Source: Streptomyces coeruleorubidus
GTDB taxonomy: Bacteria > Actinomycetota > Actinomycetes > Streptomycetales > Streptomycetaceae
NCBI RefSeq assembly: GCF_008705135.1
Contig: NZ_CP023694.1
Coordinates: 4,383,001 to 4,447,000, forward strand
DNA: 64,000 nucleotides
Direction of reading: 5' to 3'
In this document: piece by piece, positions 25,775 to 34,895 of the stretch
Layout of the letters: each line of letters opens with the position of its first letter
Position numbering within the stretch: the stretch's first letter is position 1
Program-made: the position numbers and the translations under genes
The notes under the pieces: model-generated
The model's database searches: none
Told to the model about the DNA's origin: nothing
The model's input: the letters and a program-made list of their open reading frames with translations, nothing else

Positions 25775-27124
25775 ATGCCCGTACCCATACCGCGGCAGAG
25801 AGCGATCCCGGCCGCGGAGAGTGGTCAGGCGCAGGCCGAGTCCCCGTGCGACCGCCCCGCCGAGCAGTCCGTCAAGGACGCCTCGGCGACGGCTCCGCGC
25901 ACGCCGGACACAGCCGGGAACACCACGGACAAGGTGGAGAACAACACCGCCCACACCAACCTGACCCTGCTGCTGATCGAGGACGATCCGGCCGGTTCGC
26001 CGATCGTGCCCGACATGCTCGACCAGGCGGGCAAGCCGATCCGTGTCCGCACGGCCCGCAACCTCACCGAGGCCGGGCGGCTGCTGACCGACGACGTCCA
26101 CTGCATCCTGCTGGACCTCGCGCTGCCCGCGCCCGGCCGCAGTGACACCGACGACGAGCTCGCCGTGCTCAAGCACGTGCTGGAGCTCGCGCCCCGGCAT
26201 GCCGTCCTGGCGCTGACCGCCTCGGGCGACGCCGAGCGCGGCGCGGAGGCGGTGCGCGTGGGCGCCCAGGACTACCTCTTCCGCGACGAGCTGGACGGCC
26301 GGCTGCTGAGCCGGGCGATCCGCTACGCCGTGGAGCGCAAGCGCTCCGAGTCGGCCGAGCGCCGGCTCGCCGAGGGCCGGCTGCGCGCCCAGGAGAACCG
26401 CCGCCTGGAGCGCGGTCTGCTGCCGACCCCGCTGCTGGACGGCTCCCCGCTCCGGTTCGCCGCCCGCTACCGCCCAGGACGCTCGCGCGCCCTGCTCGGC
26501 GGCGACTTCTACGACGTCGTGCGCACGCCGGACGGCACCGTGCACGCCATGATCGGTGACGTCTGCGGTCACGGTCCGGACGAGGCCGCCCTCGGCGTGG
26601 AGCTGCGGATCGCATGGCGCGCGCTGACGCTGGCGGGCCTGTGCGGTGACCAGTTGCTGGGCACGCTCCAGCAGGTGCTGGAGCACGAACGGGCCGACGA
26701 CGAGATCTTCGCGACCCTGTGCACGGTGGACATCGCGCCGGACGGCCGCCGCGCCGGCCTGTGCCTGGCGGGTCACCCGTCGCCCCTGCTGGCCAGCCCG
26801 GGCAAGCCGGCCCGCCTGCTGCCGTACGACAACAACGGGCCGGCCCTCGGGCTGCTGCCGGGTGCCCGCTGGCCGCGTATGCAGGTGGAGCTGGGTGCCG
26901 AGTGGAGCCTGATGCTCTACACCGACGGACTGATCGAGGGCCATGTCGGCGAGGGCCGGGAGCGGCTCGGCCAGGACGGCATGACGGCGATGGTGCGCCG
27001 CCAGATCGCCGAGGGGCTGCGGGGCGAGCAGCTTCTGCGGGCAGCGGTGAACGAGGTGCGCGACCTCAACGGTGGCGAGCTGACGGACGACGTGGCGGTA
27101 CTGCTGCTGGACCGGGTGCCGTAG
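25775..27124 (+). CDS. Response regulator with SpoIIE-type PP2C phosphatase domain
   Basis: 449 residues from ATG 25775 (MPVPIPRQRAIP), preceded by GGGAGGGAAGGA; an upstream start at about 25652 is open but less supported. After a disordered N-terminus of about 65 residues comes a receiver domain (TLLLIEDD, then HCILLDLALPAPG with the acceptor Asp, LALTASGD, VGAQDYLFRDEL). A short coiled linker (RSESAERRLAEGRLRAQENRRLERGLLP) leads to a PP2C/SpoIIE serine phosphatase domain (LLGGDFYDVV, MIGDVCGHGPDEAA, GHPSPLLA, LYTDGLIEG, LTDDVAVLLLDR). This is an RsbU/RssB-like architecture that usually controls anti-sigma partner switching. No kinase is adjacent. Confidence 0.92.
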   Translation: MPVPIPRQRAIPAAESGQAQAESPCDRPAEQSVKDASATAPRTPDTAGNTTDKVENNTAHTNLTLLLIEDDPAGSPIVPDMLDQAGKPIRVRTARNLTEAGRLLTDDVHCILLDLALPAPGRSDTDDELAVLKHVLELAPRHAVLALTASGDAERGAEAVRVGAQDYLFRDELDGRLLSRAIRYAVERKRSESAERRLAEGRLRAQENRRLERGLLPTPLLDGSPLRFAARYRPGRSRALLGGDFYDVVRTPDGTVHAMIGDVCGHGPDEAALGVELRIAWRALTLAGLCGDQLLGTLQQVLEHERADDEIFATLCTVDIAPDGRRAGLCLAGHPSPLLASPGKPARLLPYDNNGPALGLLPGARWPRMQVELGAEWSLMLYTDGLIEGHVGEGRERLGQDGMTAMVRRQIAEGLRGEQLLRAAVNEVRDLNGGELTDDVAVLLLDRVP

Positions 27125-27160
27125 CCCCGGCTCCACTCGGCTCCAGGGCTGCCGGGGGTC

Positions 27161-27511
27161 TTACCGGCCGCCGTTCCAGGGGCCGTACGGGCCGTCGCTG
27201 CTGGAGCCGCGCTGGCTGCGGCCGCCGCCGGGGAGCGCCCGGATGGCGGGGCGCACGTCGACCATGTACACGATCGTCGCGATGAGCCCGATGATCGGCA
27301 GGAACGACAGGATCGGGAAGAGCAGGTTCACCACGAAGGCGAGCCCGAGGATGATCAGCCAGAACGGCTTGGTCTTCTTGTCGGCGGCGCGGTAGGCGTC
27401 CTCCCGCCGTACGGCCGCGTCGATCAACGCGAAGCCGCTGAAAACGATCAGGGCCATGCTCAGAAGCCACATCAACCCTGCGAAGCCCTGCATCAGCACA
27501 ACGTCCACCAC
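27161..27511 (-). CDS. DUF2516 membrane protein
   Basis: 116 residues with a GTG start; the neighbouring GTG or the ATG five codons later are alternatives. Three hydrophobic segments: GFAGLMWLLSMALIVFSGFALIDAA, PFWLIILGLAFVVNLLF and LPIIGLIATIVYMVDV, with a polar Gly/Ser C-terminus. This is the DUF2516 family, found beside hbhA in mycobacteria (Rv0476 position), and the same neighbour is present here. Possibly scaffolds the HbhA-like protein; unproven. Confidence 0.82.
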   Translation of the reverse strand: MVDVVLMQGFAGLMWLLSMALIVFSGFALIDAAVRREDAYRAADKKTKPFWLIILGLAFVVNLLFPILSFLPIIGLIATIVYMVDVRPAIRALPGGGRSQRGSSSDGPYGPWNGGR

Positions 27512-27550
27512 CTGACTCGGCTCGTCCCTACGCGGTCACCGTACCCGCAC

Positions 27551-27585
27551 AACGGGCCGGACACCCCCAGGGTGCCCGGCCCGTT
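27551..27585. terminator. Intrinsic terminator between the HbhA-like and DUF2516 genes
   Basis: AACGGGCCGG, CACCC, loop CCA, GGGTG, CCGGCCCGTT: a nearly perfect stem of about 15 bp. It lies just after the stop of the HbhA-like gene. Confidence 0.75.
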
Positions 27586-27611
27586 GCCGTCGCTCTGCGG
27601 CCTCCGCGGTC

Positions 27612-28283
27612 CTACTTGGCCGGCGGCGTGCTCTTCTTGGCGGTGGTGGTCTTGCGGGCCGGGGCCTTCTTGGCGGGAGCCTTCTTCTCCGGGGCGGCCG
27701 CGGTCGTGGTGCCGGCCGGCTTCGCCGGCTCCGCCTTGACCTCGACCGGCTCGGCCTTCGGCTCGACGGCGATGGCGAGCTCCTCCACGCCCTCGGCGAC
27801 GTCCTCGATGCCCTCGGCGGCCTCGCCGCGCCAGGTGCGCACGGCCTGCTCGCCGTGCTCGGCGACCTTCTCGTAGGTCTCCCGGGCCTTGACGGCGTAT
27901 TCGGCGGCCACGCCGACGCTGCGCAGCGCGACGTCCTGGGCGGTCTCGCCGATCTTCTTCAGGTCGGCGTCGATCGTGCTGCCGAGCTTCTTGATGTCGA
28001 CGTCGATGGAGCCGATGAACTCCGTGACCTTGTTCTGGAGGGTCTGCTGCGTCTCCTTGACGCGGGCGGTGGCCTCCTTGGCCCGGACGGTGGCCTTCTC
28101 CTGGACGGCCTTGGTGTCGGTGTTGCGTACGGCCTCGATCCGCGCGGGGGCCTCGGAGCGCAGCTGCTCCACCAGGGCCGGCACCTTCTTGGCCTGCTGA
28201 AGGGCGAGGTCGGCGGTGCCTGCGGCGAAGTAGAGCGGCGTCGGGTCGCTGAGGGTCTTGCGCAGGTCGTCGGTGATGGCCAT
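27612..28283 (-). CDS. HbhA-like heparin-binding haemagglutinin homologue
   Basis: 223 residues. Residues about 1-160 are a single long amphipathic helical region (MAITDDLRKTLSDPTPLYFAAGTADLALQQAKKVPALVEQL ... VKARETYEKVAEHGEQAVRTW), matching the mycobacterial HbhA coiled coil. The C-terminus is a Lys/Ala/Pro tail (KKAPAKKAPARKTTTAKK) like the histone-like heparin-binding tail. In mycobacteria HbhA is an adhesin that also associates with lipid bodies; in a soil streptomycete adhesion is not an obvious role. Order regulator-hbhA-DUF2516 matches Rv0474-0476. Confidence 0.85.
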   Translation of the reverse strand: MAITDDLRKTLSDPTPLYFAAGTADLALQQAKKVPALVEQLRSEAPARIEAVRNTDTKAVQEKATVRAKEATARVKETQQTLQNKVTEFIGSIDVDIKKLGSTIDADLKKIGETAQDVALRSVGVAAEYAVKARETYEKVAEHGEQAVRTWRGEAAEGIEDVAEGVEELAIAVEPKAEPVEVKAEPAKPAGTTTAAAPEKKAPAKKAPARKTTTAKKSTPPAK

Positions 28284-28372
28284 GGTGATGGTCCTCCCGG
28301 ATTCTTTTTCGCTTGAGGGTTCGGCTGAGGGTTGTGTGATCCGCGGCGGTACGGCCGGTGCCCTGGTCCGGC

Positions 28373-29044
28373 TCAGCCGGCCGTCTGCTGCGGGTCGGTG
28401 TCACTGCCGCCGGTGTCCTTGCGGGCCCGGCGGGCGGCGGACGTACCGCCGGTGCCCTTGCGGGCACGACGGGCGGGCGACGGGGACGTACCGCTGTCTT
28501 CCTTGCGCGTGCGGCGGGTCGCCGACGGTGACGCGGACGCACCGCCGTCGATGTCGCGGGTACGGCGCTCGGCGCTGCCGCCGTCGGCCGTGCGGGTCCG
28601 TCGTATCCCGGTGCCGCCGTCGGGTGCGTCCCCGTCCCTGTCCGCCTCGTCTTGCGCGACCACGAGCTCGACGACCGCGGAGCCGTCGCCGGTCCCGAAC
28701 CCGTTCTCCTTGCGGAAGGACTCGTAGATCTGCAACAGCACCTGCTTCTGCCGCTCGTGCAGCGCCGGGTCCGCGAGGATGACGGCGCGCGTCTCCACCT
28801 CGTCCCGGTCCCGCTCGGCGTCGAGGATGCCGGCCCGGACGTACAGCGTCTCGGCGGAGATCCGCAGGGCCTTGGCGACCTGCTGCAACACCTCCGCGCT
28901 CGGCTTGCGCAGCCCGCGCTCGATCTGGCTCAGGTACGGATTGGACACCCCGGCGGCGTCGGCGAGCTGCCGAAGCGACAGCTGCGCGTTGCGCCGCTGT
29001 TCGCGCAGGTAGTCACCGAGATTGCCGACGTTGAGCGATGCCAT
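28373..29044 (-). CDS. XRE-family transcriptional regulator upstream of the HbhA-like gene
   Basis: 223 residues from ATG 29044. The N-terminal HTH_3 domain is textbook: LGDYLREQRRNAQLSLRQLADAAGVSNPYLSQIERGLRKPSAEVLQQVAKAL. A helical middle follows, then a low-complexity tail of repeated RRTR/RRAR-K...GGTS units (about 130-223), unusual for the family and possibly DNA- or RNA-binding. The mycobacterial orthologue position is Rv0474. A perfect 28-bp palindrome lies 26 nt upstream of the start, so the gene is probably autoregulated. Confidence 0.9.
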   Translation of the reverse strand: MASLNVGNLGDYLREQRRNAQLSLRQLADAAGVSNPYLSQIERGLRKPSAEVLQQVAKALRISAETLYVRAGILDAERDRDEVETRAVILADPALHERQKQVLLQIYESFRKENGFGTGDGSAVVELVVAQDEADRDGDAPDGGTGIRRTRTADGGSAERRTRDIDGGASASPSATRRTRKEDSGTSPSPARRARKGTGGTSAARRARKDTGGSDTDPQQTAG

Positions 29045-29069
29045 GACTCCACAGTGCCGCACCCCGCTA

Positions 29070-29097
29070 ACTATTGCAAGCACCCGCTTGCAATAGT
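29070..29097. promoter_or_regulatory. Perfect palindromic operator of the XRE regulator
   Basis: ACTATTGCAAG, 6-nt spacer CACCCG, CTTGCAATAGT: 11-bp arms with no mismatch, AT-rich in a GC-rich genome. Its position over the promoter, 26 nt before the XRE start, fits autorepression. Confidence 0.75.
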
Positions 29098-29129
29098 GCG
29101 CCACGCCACGCGCCGGGGGGTCTGTGCCG

Positions 29130-29153
29130 TCAAGTACCCGTTTCCGCGGCCCG
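29130..29153 (+). repeat. Left copy of the 24-bp direct repeat flanking the transposon
   Basis: Begins TCAAGTACCCG and ends CGCGGCCCG; identical over 24 bases to 36074-36097. It abuts the left transposon end exactly, as a target-site duplication would. Confidence 0.85.
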
Positions 29154-29159
29154 TGACCT

Positions 29160-29259
29160 GTCTCTGCGAAGTTGAGGCAGTGCCGGTCATCGCGAGGCAT
29201 CCGCCCGTACGTCTCGCTCAATCTCGGGCATCTGGTGGGACGTCTCGATCAATCTGAGG
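29160..29259 (+). repeat. Left-end TnsB-type binding repeats
   Basis: Three direct 18-bp sites: GTCTCTGCGAAGTTGAGG (29160-29177), GTCTCGCTCAATCTCGGG (29211-29228) and GTCTCGATCAATCTGAGG (29242-29259). Consensus with the right end is GTCTCGCTCAAYCTGAGG. Tn7-family transposases bind such arrays. Confidence 0.75.
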
Positions 29260-29320
29260 TGCTGGCTTCTTCCGCCCCCTACGGTCGTTCCACCTGGTCA
29301 GCGCCGAGTGGGGGTGGCTG

Positions 29321-30097
29321 GTGGAGGCGGAGGACTTCTGGCTGGAGTACACCGACGCCCGAGGAGAGGTGCATGGCGGGCCGCTTGAGGCGATGTGGCC
29401 GACCCGGTTCGAGGCGGCCGGGCAGGTGCGTGCGTTCCCGTCGTACCGCGGGCAGCGGAACTTCCCCGGCTGGTACTGGGCTGCGACCTGCTCCGAGCTG
29501 GTGGGTTACGAGTCCTGGGTGGAACTCGGGCACCTGATGCGGCTGGATGCCGAGCCAGACGTGGCGGCAGTGGCCTCGCAACCATTCCGGCTGTCGTGGC
29601 GGTACGGCGGCCGGGGTCGGCGGATCAAGCACACGCCGGACTACTTCGTACGCCGGCGGGACGGCACTGCCGTGGTGCTGGACGTGCGTCCGGACGAGCG
29701 CATCGAGCCCGAGGACGCAGCGAAGTTCGCAGCGACGGCTGCTGCCTGCACCCGGGTCGGCTGGGGTTATGAACGGGTCGGAGTGCTTGATCCGGTGTCG
29801 GTGGCGAACCTGCGGTGGCTGTCGGGCTACCGGCATCCCAGAGTTTGGCGGGAACCGGTGGCGGACGCTCTGCTGGCGGTGTTCAGCGAGCCACTGGGGC
29901 TGCTGGCGGGGGCTCGGGCGGTCGGTGATCCTCTCGCGGTGCTGCCGGTGCTCTATCACCTGCTCTGGCACCACGAGCTGACGACGGAGCTGCGGACGGA
30001 GCGCTTGTCAGCCGCGTCGCTGGTGCGGCTGGTGCCTGCGGCGGTGAAGGAGGTGGGCTGGGATGCCGACGCGTCCGCGGCTGCTGTCGCTGGGTGA
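29321..30097 (+). CDS. tnsA: TnsA-like transposon endonuclease
   Basis: 258 residues from a GTG. In Tn7-type elements TnsA cuts the 5' ends of the transposon beside TnsB. The restriction-fold core is visible: SYRGQRNFPGWYW, GYESWVELGHLMRLD (Glu64/Glu68), HTPDYFVRR (Asp107) and VVLDVRPDE (Asp121-x-Arg123). Canonical TnsA has Q/E-x-K at the last site, so Asp-Val-Arg is a variation, common in actinobacterial relatives as far as I recall. The frame is intact. Its end overlaps tnsB by 35 nt. Confidence 0.85.
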   Translation: MEAEDFWLEYTDARGEVHGGPLEAMWPTRFEAAGQVRAFPSYRGQRNFPGWYWAATCSELVGYESWVELGHLMRLDAEPDVAAVASQPFRLSWRYGGRGRRIKHTPDYFVRRRDGTAVVLDVRPDERIEPEDAAKFAATAAACTRVGWGYERVGVLDPVSVANLRWLSGYRHPRVWREPVADALLAVFSEPLGLLAGARAVGDPLAVLPVLYHLLWHHELTTELRTERLSAASLVRLVPAAVKEVGWDADASAAAVAG

Positions 30098-32088
30098 CCG
30101 GGTCCACTACGACGGGCGTGAGCACACCGTCGCCGCCCTGCACGGCACATCGGTTCGCCTGGTCGATGACGCCCAGGCCGCAAGCGTCGTGCTGCTCGGG
30201 CATCTGCTGGCTTCGAAGGGCTTCGCGGTGCTCAGCGTCGGCCCGGCCCGCCCGCCGCTGCCCGAGGAAGGAGTGCTGGACGGGCTGCCCGAGGAGGCGG
30301 CAGAGCGGGCCCGGTGGTGGCAGCGGCACCTGACCGAGCTGATGACGGGCCGCCCGGACGCGACTCCTGGCACGGCTGTGAGGCGGGAGTACGACCCGGA
30401 GGTGCGCTCGGTGCGCCAGCGGGAGTTGGCCAAGCTGGCCGAGCTGCGCGAGGCCGGTGAGGAGGTGTCTTTGAGCACTCTGCAGCGGCTGCGCACCCGT
30501 TTCGAGCGCGAGGGGGTGGCGGGGCTGGTGGACCGGCGGCTGGTCAAGCCCTCCACCGGCACGAGCCGGGCGGATCCGCGGGTGGTGGCCGCGATCGAGC
30601 AGGTCGTGAACAGCCGGACCGATGAAGCGACGGTGTCCGCGCAGGTGCTGCGGCGCAAGGTCGAACGGCTCCTGGCGGCCGAGCACGGCGCCGGAGCGGT
30701 GGCGATGCCGTCGCGGGCCGCGTTCTACCGGCTGCTGGAGGCGGTTTCGACGGGACGGCATCTGCTGGGGTCGGCCCGCACCCGCCGCTCGCTGGGCAAG
30801 CAGCCGAAGCGGATGTTCGGACAGCTGACGGCGGCCCGGCCGGGCGAGGTGATGGAGATCGACTCCACGCCGCTGGACGTCATGGTGATCCACGACGACG
30901 GCGAGGTGGACCGCTGCGAGCTGACCGGGCTGGTGGACGTGGCCACCAGGACACTGGCGGCGGTGGTGCTGCGGCCGTCGACGAAGGCGGTGGACGCCGC
31001 GCTCCTGCTGGCGCGCGCGATGACACCGGAGCCGATGCGGCCGGGCTGGTCGGACGCCCTGCACATGTCGCGCTCGGTGCTGCCCTACGCTTCGCTTCTG
31101 CCGCTGGACGAGCGGCTGACCCAGGCCGCCGCGAAACCAGTGATCGTCCCGGAGACGGTGGTCAGCGACCACGGCAAGGCATACATCTCGGACAACTTCC
31201 GCAACGCCTGCCGCCACCTGGGGATTTCGTTCCAGCCCGCGCACCCGAACACCCCGACCGACAAACCGCACGTCGAGCGGACGCTGGGCTCGGTGGCGAC
31301 GATGTTCGCCCAGTACGTGGCCGGCTACACCGGCCGCAGCGCGGAAATGCGCGGCAAAGAGCGACCCGCTGATGCCGGACCGTCCGCTGACTCCGAACGA
31401 GAAGTACGCCGCGCTGGTGTCGGCGGCTGGATACGTCCCAGTCGCACTCAGCCCAGAGGAGTACATCCAGCTCATGCCGCGCGAGTGGCGGGTCATCGGC
31501 GCCGGCGGGGTGCGGATCAACAACCGAACCTACGACGCCCGCGAACTCAGCCCCTACCGGAGACAGCCGTCCGGGGCGGGGCCGGACGGCAAGAGATGGG
31601 AAGTGCACTACGACCCCTACGACATCTCCTGCGTCTGGGTACGCAACCACCGCGGCCAAGGGTGGATCACCACGACCTGGCGCCACCTGCGCACTTCTCC
31701 GGTCCCGATGGGTGAGCTGGTCTTCGACCGAGCCCACCAGGTGCTGACCGAACGCGAACGACGCCGACCGCACGAGGAGGAAATCGCACAGGCCGCCGCC
31801 AATCTGCTGGACCGCGCGGCCGACGGTCCCGAAGGCGGAGCCGAGCGGTCCGCAGTCCAGAGCCAGGGAAGGCGCCGGGCGGTCAATCGGCGCGACCGCA
31901 AGGTCGCTGCCCGCACCCGTGCCACCAGCACCCCCACCTGGCCCCGTCCCGAACCGCCGTCGGCCAACCGGGCACTCCCGCCCGAACCGGACCCGGGCCC
32001 CGAAGCCGCCGAGGAGAACGAAGAGGTGGCCAAGGTGGTGCCGTTGGGCATCTTCGACGCCCGTGAGGAGGCAAAACGATGGTGGTGA
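30063..32088 (+). pseudogene. tnsB: tnsB transposase, internal deletion with frameshift
   Basis: The first part (30063 to about 31360) is a Mu/TnsB-type transposase: a helix-turn-helix region (LSTLQRLRTRFEREGVAGLVDRR) and a complete DDE core (GEVMEIDSTPLDV, VVSDHGKAYISDNF, TPTDKPHVERTLG). After YTGRSAEMRGKE the frame changes. The C-terminal part continues in another frame from DPLMPDRPLTPNEKYAALV to 32088 (HYDPYDISCVWVRNH, the beta-barrel region). Relatives have about 35-40 residues between the two blocks (the QLxxLLDEW...WQNRPHDGLR region), missing here. So an out-of-frame deletion of about 110 bp separates catalytic core from C-terminal domain, probably abolishing TnsC contact. Confidence 0.85.
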
Positions 32089-33107
32089 ACACGCCCGACG
32101 AACGCGAACCACTGACGGGCGACGACGAACGGATCGAACCGCCCACTTCCCTGAGCGGCTGGCGCCGTTTCGTCGAGAAGGACCCCGCGACCTTCGATCT
32201 CGCCCCACCCAAACGCTGGGAGGCCATGGACGACGAAGCGCGCGCCGACTACGACGAGGCTCGCATCGATTACCACTCCGAACTCCAGGTCGTGCGCACA
32301 TCCACCGTCAAAGAAGTCGCCCAATAAGGGCGCCTTCTGACCTTGCTGAACCGGCGCGAGCACGGCGCCCGCCGCGGCCTGATCATCTCCGGGGAGCGCA
32401 CCACCGGGAAGACCACCGCACTGCGGCAACTCGGCCGCCTACACGAGCTTCGCATCCGACAGCGTTACAGAGACAGCCGACGCATCCCGGTGGTCTACGT
32501 GACGGCCCCGCCCAAGGGCTCGGCCCGCAAGCTCGCGCTGGAGTTCGCCCGATTCCTCAAGCTCCCGACCATTTCCCCCAGGCACAACACCGCCGACATC
32601 ACCAGCTCCGTCTGCCAAGTACTCACGGAGGCCCGCACCGATCTCGTCCTGGTCGATGAGATCCACCTGATGAACCTCGCCACCATCGCGGGTGAGGAGT
32701 TGTCCGACCACCTGAAGTACTTCACCGAGCACCTGCCCGCCACATTTGTCTATGCGGGCATCGACGTCGAGCATTCCGGGTTGTTCACCGGAATCCGGGG
32801 CGGCCAGATCGCTGGCCGTTGCACACTCCTGCACACCGGCCCTTTCCCGCCCGGAGCCGAATGGGAAGGGCTGGTGGCGACCATGGAGGACACCCTCCGC
32901 CTGCATCACCACACTCCAGGAACCCTGACCAAGCTGCACGCCTACCTCCACCAACGCACCGGTGGCATGATCGGCAGCCTCTCCCACCTCATCCGGGCCG
33001 CCGCCATCTCGGCAATCCTCGACGGCAGTGAGCGGATCACCCGCCGCCAGCTGCACACCATTCACGTCGACCACGCCAGTGAGAGCGCCTACAGGACATC
33101 GGCATGA
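32079..33107 (+). pseudogene. tnsC: tnsC ATPase, interrupted by an in-frame TAA
   Basis: AAA+ regulator that normally recruits TnsAB to target DNA. ATG 32079 follows GAGGAGG and overlaps tnsB. The reading frame runs to TAA at 32325-32327 and then continues in the same frame (GRLLTLLNRREHGARRG...) to 33107. Relatives read VREIAHQGRLL here, so the stop most simply replaces a Gln codon (CAA to TAA). The second part has Walker A (SGERTTGKTTALRQLG), Walker B (DLVLVDEIHLMN) and the arginine/sensor region. Reinitiation at TTG 32343 could give a 254-residue ATPase lacking the N-terminus. Confidence 0.85.
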
Positions 33108-34104
33108 CCCCCTCCGCGGACCTCTACGGACCAGTCTGGCCGCTCCCCCTCACCACCGCCCCCTTCCCGAACGAGACCCTGCGGTCCTACATTGCACGGC
33201 TCGCCCTGCTCAACAGGCTTCCGCCCGAACGCATATTCCGCCGCTTCTACACAGCGGAATCGCCCCTGGACAACGTGAAACTCCTAGCATCGCGCAGCGG
33301 GCAGGCCCCTCTTCTGCTGATGCGGAAATTACCCGAGCTGGCCACTCCAGGCCCCTGGCCCCACGAGCAGTACGAAGGTCTCGCCCGCAGCTGGGCCTGC
33401 CATCCCTGCGTTGCGGCCCGCACCGGACGGGACGACTGGAAAGTCGAAATTTGGGTCATCAATGGACACCATCACCTCTGTGTTAAACACCGCCATGGAC
33501 GGGCACCCACCACGGGCACTACATGGCCAACTTCGCCGGCCCCATCGACGGCCAGTTCAGCCTCAACCGGGCCCCTGAGATCGTCCACGCGCAGCGGAGG
33601 CTCCATCGGCTGTTTCGGCGGCGGACACCCCGAAGGGTTCTGGCCGCCTACCAGGAATGCGTCGACTTCTGGCGCGAGCTGGCCAAGCACGGATATGCCG
33701 TCAACAGGACCGAACGCCTTCTCGACCTCATTGCTCCCGACGAGCCCCTTGCTCGCCGAAGTTACGCGATGCGCGAGGCCGCTCTCCTGCCAGACCTCGT
33801 CGAAGTCCTGGGGATCTACACATCTCCGGTCTGGCGCCACCGAGCTCTCGGCAGCCCCCGCGATGTTCAGCTCTTTCACCGAGAGTTCGAGCGACGGTTG
33901 CCTCCCGAACGACGGCTGAGAACGACCACCATCCCATGGTTCACAAGCGAAATCACACTGGTCGCGGAAAGGATCAATGAACGGATGGACGAACAGGAAC
34001 GTCAACTGATGCGGGTGGCGTCGGCTGCACCAGGCACGCCAGAGTGGTGGCCTCCACTCATCATGCGCAGACTTCTGCGACGCACCCCCTCTCATGCACG
34101 GTGA
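33104..34104 (+). pseudogene. tniQ: tniQ target-selection gene, 1-nt frameshift
   Basis: Starts in an ATGA overlap with tnsC. The first part (WPLPLTTAPFPNETLRSYIARLALLNRL, then the zinc finger WACHPCVAAR ... HHHLCVKHR) is the TniQ domain that links target recognition to TnsC. At about 33494 the frame breaks: VKHR is followed, one frame over, by WTGTHHGHYMANFAGPIDGQFSLNRAPEIVHAQRR, the expected continuation. Restoring one base between CGC and TGG joins the parts. The second part runs to 34104 without stops. Confidence 0.82.
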
Positions 34105-34250
34105 AACACCACGCGGTCGAGGTCGAGGCGCTACCTGCCCGGCGTCAGGGACGAAAGGACCGCACGGAGTTGTTGAGGTTCGTCAGCGGTGATCATCCGT
34201 CACCCCGGCTCTGCACGACATCCTGATCACTGGGGCTACTGTGTCGAGGC

Positions 34251-34895
34251 ATGAAAACGGACCAGTGGTTAGCAGACACCCGCACGTCCTACGACACGGT
34301 CGCGGTCAGCTATGCCGACCAACTACGCGAGGCTCTGGCCGGTGAGCCCTACCTTCGAGCATCTCTGGCGTTGTTCGCCGAGTTGGTGCACGCCACCGGC
34401 GGCGGGCCGGTGGCGGACGTGGGCTGCGGACCTGGACACGTCACCGCTCACCTGCACGAGCTGGGCGTGGACGCGTTCGGCATCGATCTTTCACCCGCGA
34501 TGATCGACCTCGCTCGGCGCGACCACCCCAGCCTGCGGTTCGAAGTCGGCTCGATGACGGATCTCCACCTCGCCGACGCTTCGCTCGCCGGCCTGCTCGC
34601 CTTCTGGTCGTTGATACACGTCCCCGACGATGCCGTCCCCACGGTCTTCAGCCACTTCCACCGGGTGCTACGCCCTGGCGGACCACTGCTGCTCGGCTTT
34701 CACGTCGGCGACGAGTCGAGGCTGAAGACGCAGGGCTACGGCGGTCACCCGATGAACGTTTACGTCCACCGCCGCCAGCCTGACCAAGTGACAACCTGGC
34801 TTCGCGATGCTGGCTTCACGGTCAAGGCCCACCTGCTTCTCGACCTTGACGAGAGCACTCCAGGGGCGGTCCTTTTTGCACACCGACAGCCCTAA
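34251..34895 (+). CDS. SAM-dependent methyltransferase (transposon cargo)
   Basis: 214 residues, class I fold of the Methyltransf_11/25 type: motif I VADVGCGPGHVTAHLHELG, motif II FGIDLSPAMIDLARRD, post-motif LRFEVGSMTDLHLAD, and LRPGGPLLLGFHVGD. Conserved N-terminal TSYDTVAVSYADQLREAL. It resembles the chromosomal gene at 39905-40558. As cargo it could be a resistance or small-molecule-modifying enzyme; substrate unknown. Intact frame among broken transposition genes suggests it is still under selection or arrived recently. Confidence 0.85.
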   Translation: MKTDQWLADTRTSYDTVAVSYADQLREALAGEPYLRASLALFAELVHATGGGPVADVGCGPGHVTAHLHELGVDAFGIDLSPAMIDLARRDHPSLRFEVGSMTDLHLADASLAGLLAFWSLIHVPDDAVPTVFSHFHRVLRPGGPLLLGFHVGDESRLKTQGYGGHPMNVYVHRRQPDQVTTWLRDAGFTVKAHLLLDLDESTPGAVLFAHRQP

